Assembly: GCA_031254315.1 (NCBI GenBank)
Contig: JAIRUQ010000100.1
Coordinates: forward strand, 1-40,751
Reading direction: 5' to 3'
DNA from: Treponema sp.
GTDB taxonomy: Bacteria > Spirochaetota > Spirochaetia > Treponematales > Breznakiellaceae
DNA length: 40,751 nucleotides
Below the pieces are notes generated by a model that was not told the DNA's origin, did no database searches, and saw nothing but the letters and a program-made list of their open reading frames with translations. This document shows, one piece after another, positions 21,316 to 29,805 of the stretch (its first letter is position 1; each line of letters starts with the position of its first letter). The position numbers and the translations under genes were made by a program.

Positions 21316-22272
21316 ATGAAAGTTGTAACAGGCAGTCAAATGCGCGAGATAGAGCAAATGGCGATTCCTTCCGCACTTATCAACGGGAGGGAAGCAAAAG
21401 CGGAGATTCTTACGGATAGCGAGGCGGGGCGGTTGCTTCCCGTACGAGGACAGCGTACTAACAAGTATAGTTTTGGAAAGATACTGGTTTTTGCCGGGTC
21501 AAAAGAAATGCCGGGGGCGGCTGTATTGGCTTCTTCGGCGGCATATATTGTTGGCGGTGGATTGGTCTGCGCATGTGTTATACCGCATGTTGCTTCGATT
21601 ATACATCACTGGCAGAGAGAGGCTGTTACGCGAATAGTGCCTGAGATAGACGGTATGTACTGTAAAAAGAGCCTTGAGGCTTTAACAGAAGAGATAAAAA
21701 ACGCGGATGTTATCGTTCTTGGTCCCGGAATAGGACGCAGTTCCGATGTTACGGAGTTTGTTCAGGAGCTTATTCGCACAACACAAGCGCCTGTAGTTCT
21801 TGACGCCGATGCCCTTTTCGCTGTTAGTAAAGATGTTAATATCTTAAAATCACTGAAAGCGCCATGTATAATAACGCCCCACCCCGGCGAGATGAGTAGG
21901 CTCACAGGTCGCAGTGTTTCAGATATTTTGGATAATACGATTGATACTGCCGTTGGTTTTTCAAAAGAGTTTAATGTAATAACACTGTTAAAAGACGCGC
22001 ATACAATAATCGCCAACCCTGACGGAAGGTTTTTCATCAACACAACGGGTAATAACGCGCTTTCAAAAGCGGGAACAGGCGATGTGCTGACAGGCATGAT
22101 TGGCGGATTTATCGCGCAAGGACTGGATGTTTTTTCTGCAGGGGCTCTTGGCGCGTATATTCATGGCAAATCGGGGGAAGCCGCCGCTGTACAAAAGTCG
22201 AGTTACAGCGTTCTCGCGTCAGACTTAATCGATAATATTCCTGCGGTAATTAAGGGGCTTTGCGGCGGATAG
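21316..22272 (+). CDS. nnrD: ADP-dependent NAD(P)H-hydrate dehydratase, epimerase domain lost
   Basis: Dehydrates the damaged cofactor NAD(P)HX back to NAD(P)H. The dehydratase (YjeF C-terminal, ribokinase-like) domain spans about residues 45-318: KILVFAGSKEMPGAAVLASS, VIVLGPGIGRSS, PVVLDADALFAVS, CIITPHPGEMSRLTG and the ATP/catalytic stretch ALSKAGTGDVLTGMIGG. The first 20 residues (MKVVTGSQMREIEQMAI) look like the very start of the NnrE epimerase domain found in bifunctional Nnr proteins, yet the remaining roughly 200 epimerase residues are missing, so an in-frame internal deletion is likely. No ribosome-binding site is present; TACGAT ends six bases before the ATG. Confidence 0.92.
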   Translation: MKVVTGSQMREIEQMAIPSALINGREAKAEILTDSEAGRLLPVRGQRTNKYSFGKILVFAGSKEMPGAAVLASSAAYIVGGGLVCACVIPHVASIIHHWQREAVTRIVPEIDGMYCKKSLEALTEEIKNADVIVLGPGIGRSSDVTEFVQELIRTTQAPVVLDADALFAVSKDVNILKSLKAPCIITPHPGEMSRLTGRSVSDILDNTIDTAVGFSKEFNVITLLKDAHTIIANPDGRFFINTTGNNALSKAGTGDVLTGMIGGFIAQGLDVFSAGALGAYIHGKSGEAAAVQKSSYSVLASDLIDNIPAVIKGLCGG

Positions 22273-22386
22273 GGTTACCTGACAGTAAACTCAGAATGAA
22301 AAGAGAGAATGATAGACTCCATCATTGTTCATTTGCTACCCACCCATACTCCCTAAAATATGCTATACTAAAACCCTGAGGTAAAC

Positions 22387-24945
22387 ATGAAAATAGGCGA
22401 AAAACTGGGAGAGATTGCAGAACATCAAAAAGCGCTTGCCACAGAGATTGAGGCGGAACGCCGCTCTCTTGAGAATAGCGACTTTGCAAAAGAAAACGCC
22501 GCGCTTAAAACAGAAACGGAAAATCTTCGCGCCGCTGTAGAAAAAGCTTCTAGTTCCGCGGCGGCGCTTGCAGGTGAAAACTCCAGCCTAAAAACCGCCC
22601 TTTATGAACACATCTTTAACGAAAAAAACTCTATTATCGAAAATACGGCAAAAAAGATGGACATTTATTTTCGGGCGGAGACGGACAAGGAGCTCAACCG
22701 CCTGACCGAAATTGAGAAAAACGCCAAAGAGCGGATAAAGTCCCTTCGTAACACGCTGGCGAACAATGCCATCGACACTAAGGAAGAATTCGAGAAAAAA
22801 CTTGATGAGTTATCTGAATTGTTGAACCAAAAAGTTACGGAGGCAAGAGCGAGAGCCGCTCAAACTTCGGGAGCTTTTTCGCCGCAGGAGCGTGAACAGC
22901 TTGACGCTTTGAAGAACGAGGAACTTAGCGACGAACAAATTCGCGCGGTCGCCAAAAAAAATAATTTTGAAAAGTTTGTCGGTCTTAATGTGCTAACCGT
23001 AATAGGCGTTTTTTTGTTGATCATAGGCGCGATTACCGCTATGCGCTATACATACCTGCAACTATCCGATTTGTTCAAAGGAGTGATGATATTCGCTCTT
23101 GGCGGAATAATGCTGGCAGTAGGGGAAATACTGAACCGGAAAAAGCCAAATATTTTTTCCCTCGGAATTTCAGCCGGAGGCATCGCGATTCTGTATGTCG
23201 CGCTGGCTACCAGTTACTTCGCTTTGCACATTTTAAGTATGTACCCTGCCATCGCCGTTTGCGTACTTCTTACTACAGGCGCGTTTGTGCTGTCCACCCG
23301 TTACAATTCGCAGATCATTGCCTCCTTCGCTCTTGTTGGCGGCTATCTGCCCATGTTCTCAATTGGCGAAAATGTCGCTCTTATATACGGGGCAATGGTG
23401 TATTTCGCGATTTTGAATTTATTCGCGCTGGGTGTCTCATGGAACCGAAAATGGCGCGTTACAGCATTTATCGGAATGTCTCTTAACATTATTGGAACTG
23501 CTTATATCTGCCTGTTTGTCGGATACAGATATAGCTATAAATACCCTGAACTATTATCTGTCTTTCATATGACGATAACCATCATCTATACTATATTTGC
23601 CTTTTTGATCTACACTGCAATACCGGTAGTAAGTGCGTACCGCACCAAAACGAGTTTTAAAAAATCCGATGTAGTATTGCTGGCGATTAACACTGTATTC
23701 AGCAGTATCATAATGTACGGAGTATTTTACTGTTTTGAACTGGACGATTATAATGGCTTTCTTGCCATCGCGTTTGCCGCTTTTTATTTACTCCTCGGCA
23801 GACTCATCGAAAAGAAATTCACGCACGAAGAGCCGCATATACGCGCGCTATTTTACCTGACAGGGCTTGCTTTTGTAGTGCTGATCATTCCCCTGCAATT
23901 TGGCAGGGCATGGCTCTCGCTTGGCTGGCTTGCCGAAGGCGTAATGCTTACCGTTTACGGAATTGTGCGTAACGAAAAAAGATTTAAACAAGCGGGATAC
24001 ATCATCTGCCTTTTGTGTCTGATCGCATTCCTCTTCATTGATTTGCCATGGAGACATCATCTGTTTGTCTGGAAATATCTGGCAATTACGCTTGGAAGCC
24101 TGTTTATTCTGGGCGCGTATATGTACAAGAAAATGATGAGAGGGACATTTATATCAGTCTACAAATTTATTGCCCTTGTAAACGCATGGATTTATACGAT
24201 ATACGTCATCTGGAAACAGGAAAAAGTGTTATTCGCCATGACCAACAGTGAAAATGTATTCCAGATTATATATCTTCTTTCCGCCGCTTCAATAACCGCG
24301 ACATTTTGTATCGCCTATGCTATTTCGCGCATAAAACTTCTTGCAGGTACGGAAACAAAAGTTTTATCTATTATATTGTACGTTATTGGAATTATATGGT
24401 TATTCATCAATAACGGAGCCGATTCACCGGTTGCCTCGCGCTACTTGCGGATAACAACGCCAAACTTGGGGATTACGGTCATTGGAACGGTAATACTTGT
24501 AGTGTTGTGCGTATTGTCCCTTCTCGCGCTGAGGGATATGATTAAAACCATCATCACGGAACGGAAAAAAGGAATTGAGTGGCTACCTCTCGTTATTTCA
24601 GCTTACTTTGTCATTCTTCTTACACAGAATTTGATCGCCCAATACAACCTTGCCTTTTCCAGCGCGGCTATAAGCGTCATTTATGTACTGACGGCTCTTG
24701 CGTGGATTATTTATGGCTTTACGCGGCGTTTTGCTTTTATCAGACGTTTTGGTCTCGCGCTGGCGATTTTCGCTGTAGCAAAACTTTTTCTGATTGATCT
24801 CTGGAACTTGACGCAAGGCTACCGTATTGTATCGTATTTCGCGCTGGGCATTACGCTTATAGCCATTTCTTTTGTGTACCAGTATTTCAGCAAACGGCTG
24901 GAGCTAAAAGAAGGAATTGCGCTCAAAAAGGATGAAGGTCAATGA
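22387..24945 (+). CDS. DUF2339 polytopic membrane protein
   Basis: A protein of 852 residues. The first 200 form a coiled-coil cytoplasmic region (EIEAERRSLENSDFAKE and similar), followed by a stack of more than 20 membrane helices beginning FVGLNVLTVIGVFLLIIGAI. This long N-terminal coil plus many helices is the DUF2339 architecture. Repeated GEILNRK- and RRFAFIRRFGLALAIFAVAK-type loops fit the family. Function is unknown, though a role in envelope transport or assembly is often guessed. It has GAGGT upstream of its ATG and overlaps the next gene by four bases (ATGA), a DUF3999 partner that usually accompanies this family. Confidence 0.87.
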   Translation: MKIGEKLGEIAEHQKALATEIEAERRSLENSDFAKENAALKTETENLRAAVEKASSSAAALAGENSSLKTALYEHIFNEKNSIIENTAKKMDIYFRAETDKELNRLTEIEKNAKERIKSLRNTLANNAIDTKEEFEKKLDELSELLNQKVTEARARAAQTSGAFSPQEREQLDALKNEELSDEQIRAVAKKNNFEKFVGLNVLTVIGVFLLIIGAITAMRYTYLQLSDLFKGVMIFALGGIMLAVGEILNRKKPNIFSLGISAGGIAILYVALATSYFALHILSMYPAIAVCVLLTTGAFVLSTRYNSQIIASFALVGGYLPMFSIGENVALIYGAMVYFAILNLFALGVSWNRKWRVTAFIGMSLNIIGTAYICLFVGYRYSYKYPELLSVFHMTITIIYTIFAFLIYTAIPVVSAYRTKTSFKKSDVVLLAINTVFSSIIMYGVFYCFELDDYNGFLAIAFAAFYLLLGRLIEKKFTHEEPHIRALFYLTGLAFVVLIIPLQFGRAWLSLGWLAEGVMLTVYGIVRNEKRFKQAGYIICLLCLIAFLFIDLPWRHHLFVWKYLAITLGSLFILGAYMYKKMMRGTFISVYKFIALVNAWIYTIYVIWKQEKVLFAMTNSENVFQIIYLLSAASITATFCIAYAISRIKLLAGTETKVLSIILYVIGIIWLFINNGADSPVASRYLRITTPNLGITVIGTVILVVLCVLSLLALRDMIKTIITERKKGIEWLPLVISAYFVILLTQNLIAQYNLAFSSAAISVIYVLTALAWIIYGFTRRFAFIRRFGLALAIFAVAKLFLIDLWNLTQGYRIVSYFALGITLIAISFVYQYFSKRLELKEGIALKKDEGQ

Positions 24946-26120
24946 AAAGAAATAAATTCGTCCCATTGATTGTTTTTACTCTTCTTGTCCTCCCCCTGTT
25001 TGCACATGACGCGGATATTGAAATCACAGGCGAGAACCGTTACAAGTCCCTGCGCCTGACAGTGCCTGTATACAACGCATCTCACAGCAGATTAATCGAT
25101 CTTCTTATAAAAGATTCAAGCGGAGAGGCAGTTCCTTATTTTATTAACTCAAGTTTACAAGAAACAAATACCAGCCGCGAAACTTATCCGCTGATATTAA
25201 CAGATTCTTATATAAAGGATGATTATTTTTTCTTTGATTACAAACTTGCCGAGGAACGAAACAGCGACACAATCGCTACATCAATAGAATTTACAACGAG
25301 GAATAACGGTTTTGCCAAACCGGTTGATGTATACGGCAGTCATGACGGCATTAACTGGGCTTTTGTGCAAAACGATACATTGTACTCAGTTGAAGGGAAA
25401 TCAAAACTTGCCGTCAATTTCTATCGCTCGCAAAAATTTACCCATTACCGTTTCAGACTTGCCAATAATTTGGAGCGGATTTCTTTTGAGACGGTTAATC
25501 TGGTGTACAGCGTCAAATTGAGTGAAGAAATCTGGTTTATCGAAAATTTTATACCCGCCTTTACCGTTGAAACCAAAGACAAAACAACAAAAATTATCAT
25601 TGAAGGGCTGAAAAACTTGCGCCTTTGCGATTTGACAATTGAAACAGACAGTATGTTTATACGCAACGTTTCCGCTCCGGCAGGAATAAGAAAAGAACTC
25701 TACTATTTAACGATAAACGACACGGTCTACAATGATACTACCCTGCCGCTGAACCGGCATATTTCGCGTGACGAGACATTCACGGTTACCATTGACGACG
25801 GCGATGACCGCCCCGTAAACATTAAAGCTATTACCGTACGCTATTACGCTGATGATCTGATTTTTGAGGGACGCACAGGAGAAACCTACACGCTGGAATT
25901 TGGGATAAATTCCGTCAAAACCGCCCCCGTCTATGACATCAGCCGCTACAAAAACGAAATTCTAAAGGGAACCATTGATATACTTTCCCTTGGTGAAATA
26001 CGCTACAGTGAACCGGAACCGGAGCGAAAAACATTTCCACTTAAAATTATTTTTAATATTGTAATAATAGTTGTCGCGCTCCTGCTTGGTACGCTGATTG
26101 TTTTAAGATTGAAGAAGTGA
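24942..26120 (+). CDS. DUF3999 membrane-anchored protein
   Basis: A protein of 392 residues with a signal peptide (FVPLIVFTLLVLPLFAHDAD), an extracytoplasmic beta-rich body (YKSLRLTVPVYNASHSRLID, FYRSQKFTHYRFRLANNLER) and a C-terminal membrane helix (FNIVIIVVALLLGTLIVLRL) with a short charged tail. Such proteins pair with DUF2339 proteins, and the four-base overlap supports a joint operon and probably a complex. The body resembles a discoidin-like fold in the DGINWAFVQNDTLYSVEG part, but this is a by-eye impression. Confidence 0.82.
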   Translation: MKRNKFVPLIVFTLLVLPLFAHDADIEITGENRYKSLRLTVPVYNASHSRLIDLLIKDSSGEAVPYFINSSLQETNTSRETYPLILTDSYIKDDYFFFDYKLAEERNSDTIATSIEFTTRNNGFAKPVDVYGSHDGINWAFVQNDTLYSVEGKSKLAVNFYRSQKFTHYRFRLANNLERISFETVNLVYSVKLSEEIWFIENFIPAFTVETKDKTTKIIIEGLKNLRLCDLTIETDSMFIRNVSAPAGIRKELYYLTINDTVYNDTTLPLNRHISRDETFTVTIDDGDDRPVNIKAITVRYYADDLIFEGRTGETYTLEFGINSVKTAPVYDISRYKNEILKGTIDILSLGEIRYSEPEPERKTFPLKIIFNIVIIVVALLLGTLIVLRLKK

Positions 26121-26140
26121 AAGAAAAATGAAATACTAGA

Positions 26141-26170
26141 GATGTTCGGAAACTCCAGTTTCTGGGCATC
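26141..26170 (+). terminator. Imperfect hairpin after the DUF3999 gene
   Basis: GATG, GAAACT-CC-AGTTTC and CATC pair around internal mismatches, 20 bases after the stop codon. It could act as a terminator for the DUF2339/DUF3999 pair, though no clear T run follows. Confidence 0.4.
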
Positions 26171-26174
26171 TTCC

Positions 26175-26624
26175 TTATAAAACAGATATTTCATCAACAA
26201 TTAATATTATTGGCGTATGGTGATGTCCGGTAAATGCAAAGAATGCCTTTCCTTTAATATTATAATTCCAATTCGCATTAAAATTCCTGCTTATAGTATT
26301 ATTTAATATTAATTGAATTTCTTCAACTGCTATAGGTTTTAATCCATCCGGTAATATAATTGGTTCACGCAATTTTAAAACATAATAAGCTTCAATTTTG
26401 TCAATTTCAGGCGTTTCTCCATAATTAGGCGGACCATAAAATTCTTTCATTGAAATATTTCCATTAACATTAATTTCAAAATCATCAAGTCCGGTATACA
26501 GATTTGTATTTACCGGTGTTGTTTTCTGAGAATTATTATTTAAATATTTTAGAGATAAATAGCTTCCAATTACGATAAAAAATAAAATTAATATTATAAT
26601 AACTTTATTCTTTTTATTGTCCAT
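26175..26624 (-). CDS. DUF4431-like membrane-anchored protein
   Basis: A protein of 149 residues with an N-terminal membrane anchor (VIIILILFFIVIGSYLSLKY) and an outer domain containing MKEFYGPPNYGETPEID, a central YYVLKLREPIILPDG and the closing FAFTGHHHTPIILIVDEI. The FYGPPNYGE and TGHHHTP motifs are those of DUF4431, a small domain of unknown function in secreted proteins. AT content is much higher than in the DUF3999 gene next door. AAAGGATG precedes the ATG. Confidence 0.68.
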   Translation of the reverse strand: MDNKKNKVIIILILFFIVIGSYLSLKYLNNNSQKTTPVNTNLYTGLDDFEINVNGNISMKEFYGPPNYGETPEIDKIEAYYVLKLREPIILPDGLKPIAVEEIQLILNNTISRNFNANWNYNIKGKAFFAFTGHHHTPIILIVDEISVL

Positions 26625-26674
26625 GCTTCTTAAACATCCTTTAATTTAGGGGATATTACTTATATTCGGTCTTA

Positions 26675-27376
26675 TTACCATATTCCCTTTTCTCTCTGCT
26701 GTCGAATAAATTCTACAGTCTCATTCCGCATTATATTTAGATCAGTATTTAGAATATATCTTTTTAATTCATTATTTAATATTCTATTATTTGTAGCATA
26801 ATTTCTGACTTGGGGATATGTCATTGCGTTTGATGCTATTGACCACATTGCCGATCTTACAACTAAATATAAATTTAGATTTTCTGTTTCATTATGATAT
26901 TGCATTATAATTGTTAATAGATAGTCAATATATTGAACATTTCCTGATGAAAAATAAAGTGTCCAATAAATATCATTTAATTCAGGGCTTGGTTCTTGCT
27001 GTCTAAGAAATAATGCAATATCATTATTGTCAATTACATCAAATATATTTATTAGTCTTTGCAGATTATGTGTTCTTACAATTTCTCTAAAATTGTTATA
27101 TTTAGCTATGTTATCAGTTTTTATCCCATAAAAGAAAAATAATATAATGTTATCTACCTGTTCCAACATTCCCGTATAATTTTTATTTTTATATATGCTT
27201 ATAGTTTCATATATTATTAGATCGTTTTTGTTTTCAAAATAATGCATTATATGATCTGAGTATTCTTCAAGAGTTATTTCAGGAGATTCTCCCGAAGAAT
27301 TATCAGAGTTCTGAGGTGTTCCCGCACAACTGGCAAAAATAAACATGACAACCAATATACTAATAGTTCTTCTCAT
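26675..27376 (-). CDS. Hypothetical lipoprotein
   Basis: A protein of 233 residues from the ATG at 27376 (MRRTISILVVMFIFASC), with the lipobox FASC. GGAG lies 7 bases upstream; a TTG five codons earlier would contain the ribosome-binding site itself. The mature protein is helical and polar, rich in Asn, Ile and Tyr (for example YTGMLEQVDNIILFFFYG and NRILNNELKRYILNTDLNIM), and resembles a helical-repeat fold, but I recognise no family. It shares low GC with the neighbouring DUF4431 gene, with 50 bases between them, so they may form one transcript. Confidence 0.7.
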   Translation of the reverse strand: MRRTISILVVMFIFASCAGTPQNSDNSSGESPEITLEEYSDHIMHYFENKNDLIIYETISIYKNKNYTGMLEQVDNIILFFFYGIKTDNIAKYNNFREIVRTHNLQRLINIFDVIDNNDIALFLRQQEPSPELNDIYWTLYFSSGNVQYIDYLLTIIMQYHNETENLNLYLVVRSAMWSIASNAMTYPQVRNYATNNRILNNELKRYILNTDLNIMRNETVEFIRQQREKGIW

Positions 27377-27431
27377 GTTTTTCTCCTTCAAATGAAATTC
27401 TATACAAGTATAGATAAATTTTCGAATAACG

Positions 27432-28403
27432 TTATATCCACTTGCGGCGTTTGAAAAAGATAATCATTCCTATAGCGATACAGAACATAACGCCCCAAAC
27501 AATGAAATATGCGGGAGCATAATCCAGTTCCGGCATAAAAGTAAAGTTCATTCCGTAGACACCGACGATGAAAGTAAGCGGAATAAAAATAGTTGATATA
27601 ATTGTTAATACCTTCATCACCTGATTGAGCCGGTTTGATACAACAGTCATATTTATTTCCATTATACCCGCAATTAATTCCCTGTAGGTATCAACGGTCT
27701 CAGCGGCTTGAATAACATGATCGTACAGGTCTTTAAGGAAAGGGTCTAGGTCATTGTTAAGTAAGTTTGATTCAAGACGCATCAGCATAAAAATGCTTTC
27801 CCGCAATGGCCAAACAGCACGCCTCATTTTAAGTAGCTTTCGTTTTACACCCTGAATATCTTTAATAAAAGTTTCGTCCTTTTCTGTCAGAGCCCGATCC
27901 TCAAAAACTTCTATTTCCGAGCCGAATGTATCAATACTTATAAAATATTCGTCTACTACCGTATCAATGATTGTATACGCAAGATAATCCGCTCCCATAC
28001 GGCGATGCCGTCCTGCCTTATTCATAATCCGTCTTTTGATAGTTTCAAAATCATTGCCGCCCTTGTCCTGAAAAGTCAGTACCATATCGCCGGTTATTAT
28101 CATGCTAATATGCGAAAGACCGGAATCCGTCTCAAAATTAACCGCCTTGAAGGTAACAAACAGATAATTCTCAAATTCTTCTACCTTTGGGCGCTGATGG
28201 GTATGATCAAGAATATCTTCGACTGTTAATGGATGTATACCGAAAATTTCAGCCATACGGTTGACCTCTTCCGGTTTATCAATATTTTCCGCCTGAATCC
28301 ATGTGATACCAGCTGGCTTTTCCCATCCGGTCAATTGTTCAGATTTGGAAAGATTTTGTGTCCATACACCGGCGGCATCATATCCAGTAATTGATAAAGT
28401 CAT
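27432..28403 (-). CDS. corA: CorA magnesium/cobalt transporter
   Basis: A protein of 323 residues. The N-terminal cytoplasmic domain includes FGIHPLTVEDILDHTHQRPK, a conserved CorA stretch. The long stalk helix follows, and the C-terminal membrane pair contains the GMN signature in VYGMNFTFMPELDY with flanking helices (TIISTIFIPLTFIVG and AYFIVWGVMFCIAIGMIIFF). It is predicted to take up Mg2+ or other divalent ions through the inner membrane. The ATG lacks a ribosome-binding site but lies 6 bases after a -10 box. Confidence 0.95.
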   Translation of the reverse strand: MTLSITGYDAAGVWTQNLSKSEQLTGWEKPAGITWIQAENIDKPEEVNRMAEIFGIHPLTVEDILDHTHQRPKVEEFENYLFVTFKAVNFETDSGLSHISMIITGDMVLTFQDKGGNDFETIKRRIMNKAGRHRRMGADYLAYTIIDTVVDEYFISIDTFGSEIEVFEDRALTEKDETFIKDIQGVKRKLLKMRRAVWPLRESIFMLMRLESNLLNNDLDPFLKDLYDHVIQAAETVDTYRELIAGIMEINMTVVSNRLNQVMKVLTIISTIFIPLTFIVGVYGMNFTFMPELDYAPAYFIVWGVMFCIAIGMIIFFKRRKWI

Positions 28404-28409
28404 GGTATA

Positions 28410-28438
28410 ACAATACTACTGTATTTAAATACATGCAA
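28410..28438 (-). promoter_or_regulatory. Promoter of corA, leaderless layout
   Basis: On the minus strand TTGCAT (28433-28438), 17-bp spacer, TATTGT (28410-28415), six bases to the corA ATG. The spacer contains the palindrome GTATTTAAATAC. Confidence 0.6.
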
Positions 28439-28545
28439 GGCTTGAAAGTCCGGTTTTATACATCCCTCCGTCGGCAGTGCAAGGAAAATGATTATCCGAC
28501 ACAGCCATCGAGCCGGAGTTTAGCGTCAGCTTGTACCTACCCTGT

Positions 28546-28560
28546 CAGACTTTAAGTCTG
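28546..28560. other. Hairpin in the corA-barrel gene intergenic region
   Basis: CAGACTT-T-AAGTCTG is a perfect 7-bp inverted repeat in a GC-rich stretch (28450-28580) that has no credible gene and resembles repeat debris. Confidence 0.55.
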
Positions 28561-28582
28561 CGCTCTACCCCGCGGAGGCTCA

Positions 28583-28611
28583 TTGCTTATCTGCTCTTTT
28601 TATATTAAAAT
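28583..28611 (+). promoter_or_regulatory. Promoter of the outer-membrane barrel gene
   Basis: TTGCTT (28583-28588), 17-bp spacer, TAAAAT (28606-28611), about 22 bases before the ATG at 28634. Confidence 0.6.
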
Positions 28612-28633
28612 TCAGAAAAAGTGGAGGTATTTC

Positions 28634-29329
28634 ATGAAAAGAATCTTTCTATTCTTTTTTCTGACTGTTCTAATTACCGGCTTTGCTTTTGCGGAATTTC
28701 AATTAGAATCCGGTTTTGGATATTTCTTTAACACCGACAATTATTCAGATGGTAAGAGATCATTTAACGGTATGAATATTAATATTACTTCAAGATATTT
28801 CTTCACAGAAAATATCGGTATATTTCTTGCTAGTGATTTTAAAGTATGGTTTGAAGCTGACAATAGCGCTTATATAGAGGCATTTAAATCAGAAGGGATT
28901 AATTATATCGCCGATGAATCTGTAGGTTTTAAACTAGACCTTAATTTCGGGCTTGCGTTAGCATATCCTATTAACGAAAGATTTGGCATACAAGCTGATA
29001 TAGGACTTGCAAATACCGTATTTTTGGTAGATGGAACAGCAGGTACAGCAAGTCAAATTGGAGGGGGGGCATCATTTAAAACAAACATACATATAGAAAG
29101 AGCATCCAGCATAGGGATTTACACAAACATTTTTGGTCGTTATCTCTTAATGAGTGATATGACCGGCAAAGGTTATTTAACTTTTGGATTAAGACTGGAC
29201 TGTAAATTTACAAGAACCGAAACTGTCGAAATTAACATGGCAGGAGTATCAGAGAGAGGTGCCGTTACAGAGCCTTATTTTTTAGGTTTTTCTATTGCGC
29301 CGTTTATCGGTTTTTTGGGAAGATTTTAA
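28634..29329 (+). CDS. Putative outer-membrane beta-barrel protein
   Basis: A protein of 231 residues from the ATG at 28634, which has GGAGG 7 bases upstream. A signal peptide (IFLFFFLTVLITGFAFAEF) is followed by alternating hydrophobic and polar strands with many aromatic residues (FQLESGFGYFFNTDNYSD, GIFLASDFKVWFEA, LDLNFGLALAYPINERFG, YLTFGLRLDCKF) and a C-terminal strand ending FIGFLGRF with terminal Phe, as in barrel proteins. Secreted to the outer membrane by inference. No closer family is recognised. Confidence 0.75.
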   Translation: MKRIFLFFFLTVLITGFAFAEFQLESGFGYFFNTDNYSDGKRSFNGMNINITSRYFFTENIGIFLASDFKVWFEADNSAYIEAFKSEGINYIADESVGFKLDLNFGLALAYPINERFGIQADIGLANTVFLVDGTAGTASQIGGGASFKTNIHIERASSIGIYTNIFGRYLLMSDMTGKGYLTFGLRLDCKFTRTETVEINMAGVSERGAVTEPYFLGFSIAPFIGFLGRF

Positions 29330-29361
29330 AGAGTACGCTTTCTTCTCTATTACGGAATTTA

Positions 29362-29380
29362 TTCCCCAGGGAGGATTTGA
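29362..29380 (-). repeat. Duplicated 3' end of tRNA-Gln
   Basis: These 19 bp are identical to 29681-29699, the 3' end of tRNA-Gln (T-arm part, acceptor strand and discriminator). The copies are direct repeats, 319 bp apart, and enclose 29381-29680. This is the pattern left by integration at a tRNA 3' end, but no integrase lies between them. Confidence 0.8.
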
Positions 29381-29438
29381 CTTCCAACCCTCGGCTTCCT
29401 GCCGAGGGCTTCCAGTCCGCCTGCGCGCTCCCCGGCGC

Positions 29439-29551
29439 ACGCCCAAGCATGCACGGCAAAGCCGTGTCTATGAAAAAAGTCAACACGGCGTGGCGCTAAA
29501 AAAGGTCAATGTGACCTTAAATGCGCGAGGGCTTTAGCCCGAGTAGCGCGC
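29439..29551 (-). repeat. Structured dispersed repeat, copy C (inverted)
   Basis: Reading on the minus strand it begins GCGCGCTACTCGG and ends CTTGGGCGT. The first stem is GGGCT-AA-AGCCC (29529-29540), differing from copies A and B by a compensated base pair; the second stem is CACGGC-TTT-GCCGTG (29452-29466), as in copy A. Hairpins CCCTCGGC/GCCGAGGG (about 29390-29407) and AAGGC-TTC-GCCTT lie beside it. Together these fill the 29330-29680 gap. Confidence 0.85.
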
Positions 29552-29607
29552 CCTGCGCCGAGATTATTCTAGCAAGGCTTCGCCTTGGATTTTTTTAGGA
29601 GCGCTAC

Positions 29608-29620
29608 GGTTCAAATCCTC
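29608..29620 (+). other. Inverted tRNA T-arm-like sequence
   Basis: GGTTCAAATCCTC on the plus strand equals part of the T-arm of the tRNA-Gln that lies on the minus strand at 29681-29751. No complete second tRNA can be folded around it, so it is a relic or chance match. Confidence 0.4.
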
Positions 29621-29680
29621 GAATTGTTTTCTAATATAAATTATTTTTTAGTTACAGAAATAATTTGCACTTACTAAATT

Positions 29681-29751
29681 TTCCCCAGGGAGGATTTGAA
29701 CCCCCACAAGCAGGTCCAGAGCCTACCGTGCTACCATTACACAACCGGGGA
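29681..29751 (-). tRNA. tRNA-Gln (anticodon CTG)
   Basis: A full cloverleaf can be drawn: acceptor TCCCCGG with CTGGGGA, D-arm GTGT-AATGGTA-GCAC, anticodon arm GTAGG-CTCTGGA-CCTGC with anticodon CTG (codon CAG), and T-arm GGGGG-TTCAAAT-CCTCC. The discriminator is A and the CCA end is not encoded. 71 nt. Confidence 0.93.
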
Positions 29752-29805
29752 GCGTGTTATTCTATCTTAAAAAAAATATCGAAAAATGTCAAGTATGGCG
29801 CGCTC

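Noticed and set aside
28440-28580. Riboswitch upstream of the barrel gene
   Set aside because: Only one strong 7-bp hairpin and no recognisable aptamer core; more like repeat debris before a simple promoter.
29590-29640. Second tRNA on the plus strand ending in GGTTCAAATCCTC
   Set aside because: No acceptor, D or anticodon stems can be drawn upstream; only the T-arm string matches.
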